From: a virus
IMG/VR virus record: IMGVR_UViG_3300028045_002445
Span: 1-24,536 of that record
DNA: 24,536 nucleotides
Reading direction: 5' to 3' (one strand)
The translations under genes and the position numbers were made by a program. The notes under the pieces are model-generated. The model did not search any database, was not told where the DNA came from, and saw only the letters and a list, made by a program, of their open reading frames with translations. Below are positions 23,436 through 24,536 of this stretch, one piece after another. Positions within the stretch are counted from its first letter, which is position 1. Every line of letters starts with the position of its first letter.

Positions 23436-23627
23436 ATGAATACTACATGGACTGACCAACAACGCGGCGCTTTCTGGAAGAAAGACGGAAAAAATGGCAA
23501 GTATCTCGCGGGATACGTTGTTATTGATGGCAAGAAGATGCCTGTAACCGTCTTCCCAAATAAGTACAAATCGAAAGATAACCAACCAGAGTTTATCATC
23601 TACGAGACTTTTGGACAAAATGGATAA
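23436..23627 (+). CDS. Small conserved phage-type protein
   Basis: 63 residues from ATG 23436, chosen because it follows the -10 box by 7 bases; the upstream in-frame ATG at 23415 lies inside the promoter. The sequence QQRGAFWKKDGKNGKYLAGY, VIDGKKMPVTVFPNKYK and PEFIIYE is a compact beta protein of the kind common in phage early regions (GA[LF]WKK...G family). Function unknown. Overlaps the next gene by 8 bases. Confidence 0.75.
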   Translation: MNTTWTDQQRGAFWKKDGKNGKYLAGYVVIDGKKMPVTVFPNKYKSKDNQPEFIIYETFGQNG

Positions 23628-23847
23628 CAATCTTCAATCAATCTACTGTATGCTTGATTCGTTCGTGCAATCTGGTGAAATAACAGATTTGCGCAAAACT
23701 TATTTTGAGAAGATAGCTCTTCCAGCAATGCGCGAAGTTAATTCGGCTTGGCAACCGAAAACAATACAAGACGCTTACATAATTTTAAAAAATTATCTTA
23801 ATAAAGAAAAGAGCAATAAACCAAACTTTTTTGTTGACATTGGTTAA
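23620..23847 (+). CDS. Small hypothetical protein
   Basis: 75 residues from ATG 23620, inside the end of the previous gene; an in-frame TTG at 23611 is an alternative. Mostly helical by appearance (LQSIYCMLDSFVQSGEITDL, YFEKIALPAMREVN, IQDAYIILKNYLNKEK). No motif recognised. Its last codons overlap the -35 candidate (TTGACA at 23834) of the next unit. Confidence 0.65.
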   Translation: MDNNLQSIYCMLDSFVQSGEITDLRKTYFEKIALPAMREVNSAWQPKTIQDAYIILKNYLNKEKSNKPNFFVDIG

Positions 23848-23868
23848 ATTTTAGGCATTATATGTGGT
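23834..23868 (+). promoter_or_regulatory. Candidate promoter of the three-gene micro-operon
   Basis: TTGACA (23834-23839), an 18-base spacer and TTATAT (23858-23863), 5 bases before ATG 23869. The -10 is imperfect; TATATG one base later is an equal choice. The geometry matches the other close-set promoters here. Confidence 0.5.
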
Positions 23869-24027
23869 ATGTCTAAAAAAACACTAAAAGGAAGAACGCT
23901 GCTGAAAAGCAACGTTGGTAAAACTTATGGCCGATCATACGGCGAAATGGTTCATAATGAACATGTTGGCCGCAAGGTTACACAGAAGATTGACGCCGCA
24001 ATCAAAAAAAATCTGGATAAGAAATAA
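23869..24027 (+). CDS. Small basic protein
   Basis: 52 residues, Lys-rich (KKTLKGRTLLKSNVGKTYGR, ending DAAIKKNLDKK). No motif beyond a high positive charge, which could mean nucleic-acid contact. Starts 5 bases after the candidate -10; its TAA shares a base with the next ATG. Real by its tight coupling to neighbours and promoter; function unknown. Confidence 0.6.
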   Translation: MSKKTLKGRTLLKSNVGKTYGRSYGEMVHNEHVGRKVTQKIDAAIKKNLDKK

Positions 24028-24182
24028 TGCAAGAAGCACTAAAACTAATCCTTGAAGCAATGGTCTACCGTATTCAGCGAGAGAAAGCATCTGAAGTGAA
24101 GTCTATTGATTCATTTGTATCTCATACTAAAGCAAAGAATATCGCGAGGGAGCGGATGATTAAAGCAATCGAAGAGCTATAA
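24027..24182 (+). CDS. Small helical protein
   Basis: 51 residues, two predicted helices (EALKLILEAMVYRIQREKAS and HTKAKNIARERMIKAIEEL), charged and soluble. TAATG junctions at both ends. Not recognised. Confidence 0.58.
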   Translation: MQEALKLILEAMVYRIQREKASEVKSIDSFVSHTKAKNIARERMIKAIEEL

Positions 24183-24307
24183 TGAAAAAATCATTCAATG
24201 AACCAAAGAGCGAATACGGCCCGCTTCAATTACACGAGAAGGTTATTATTGGCATATTTGGGGTAGCTTTTAGCGTCTGCCTCGTCATTTGGTTAAGCTA
24301 TCTATAA
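24182..24307 (+). CDS. Small single-pass membrane protein
   Basis: 41 residues: a polar N terminus (MKKSFNEPKSEYGPLQLHEK) and one transmembrane helix from residue 21 to the C terminus (VIIGIFGVAFSVCLVIWLSY). A short inner-membrane protein of unknown role, last of the three TAATG-coupled genes. Could act in lysis or superinfection control, but nothing in the sequence shows which. Confidence 0.6.
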   Translation: MKKSFNEPKSEYGPLQLHEKVIIGIFGVAFSVCLVIWLSYL

Positions 24308-24318
24308 ATTAAATCTGC

Positions 24319-24354
24319 TTGACAAGACAACCAAAACAATATTCAATACAAATT
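24319..24354 (+). promoter_or_regulatory. Sigma70-like promoter of the last gene
   Basis: TTGACA (24319-24324), a 17-base spacer and TTCAAT (24342-24347), then 7 bases to ATG 24355. Leaderless arrangement. Confidence 0.6.
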
Positions 24355-24536
24355 ATGAAAGAAACAATAACACAAGTAAGCATCACGAATAACGAAGCTG
24401 GAACTAATCCAGTTTATAATTGTATTAAGGTTGCGCCTCAAGATGAAGCGGCTGGATCGTTCCTTAAAATTACAGGAGAAGACGAGCAGAATGAGGGAGC
24501 TTCAATTAACTTAGATTGGGAAGAGTGGGATGCTGT
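24355..24536 (+). CDS. Hypothetical protein, 3'-partial
   Basis: 60 codons before the window ends without a stop. The visible part is acidic (KETITQVSITNNEAG, KVAPQDEAAGSFLKI, LDWEEWDA), with no motif recognised. The start is supported by a promoter 7 bases upstream. Confidence 0.55.
   Translation, partial: MKETITQVSITNNEAGTNPVYNCIKVAPQDEAAGSFLKITGEDEQNEGASINLDWEEWDA

Overview
The window is almost certainly part of a tailed-phage (or prophage) genome, AT-rich by eye and using the standard bacterial code (TAA, TGA and TAG all serve as stops). It has a lambda-type tail-tip cassette (L, K, I, J homologues in lambda order) and a phage-size family C replicative DNA polymerase. Genes are tightly packed, with many TAATG or ATGA junctions, and there is no rRNA, tRNA, transposase, integrase or CRISPR. 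The cassette type and the heptosyltransferase-like fold hint at a Gram-negative host, but the host cannot be named from the sequence. No stretch over 300 bases lacks a gene.

Left block (1-10167, + strand). A DnaE-type polymerase III alpha subunit, cut by the window edge, is coupled to a short Clp/Hsp100 ATPase that has only the N-domain and the first AAA+ ring domain. A small basic protein and a perfect-stem terminator follow. Next come an APH/choline-kinase-fold protein whose two catalytic aspartates are asparagines, a possible ssDNA-binding protein, and a glycan module. The module is a GT4 glycosyltransferase carrying the first half of a GT9 domain, then a DUF6165 protein, then a protein carrying the second half of the GT9 domain. 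A possible recombination protein and a GNAT acetyltransferase close the block.

Middle block (10146-18539, - strand, transcribed right to left). L (iron-sulphur tail-tip protein with a carbohydrate-binding-like insert), K (JAMM peptidase domain only), I, a giant 1860-residue J with an inserted von Willebrand A domain and a LamG-like end, and a beta-rich accessory protein. The run is overlapping and probably one operon, ending head-on against the GNAT gene.

Right block (18580-24536, + strand). An unknown protein and a sulfotransferase, two tandem paralogous BspA-type leucine-rich-repeat fibre proteins, a second sulfotransferase of a different subfamily, a DUF4376-like protein, then a string of very small genes.

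Expression signals are distinctive. Several + strand genes have sigma70-like boxes whose -10 element ends only 5-7 bases before the ATG, implying leaderless transcripts; downstream genes are joined by stop/start overlaps and mostly lack Shine-Dalgarno sequences. The most notable biology is (a) the vWA domain inside a tail-tip J protein, (b) the single-ring Clp ATPase ending in an IGF tripeptide beside the polymerase, (c) the GT9 gene split around DUF6165, and (d) the tandem LRR fibres with evidence of recent repeat duplication.
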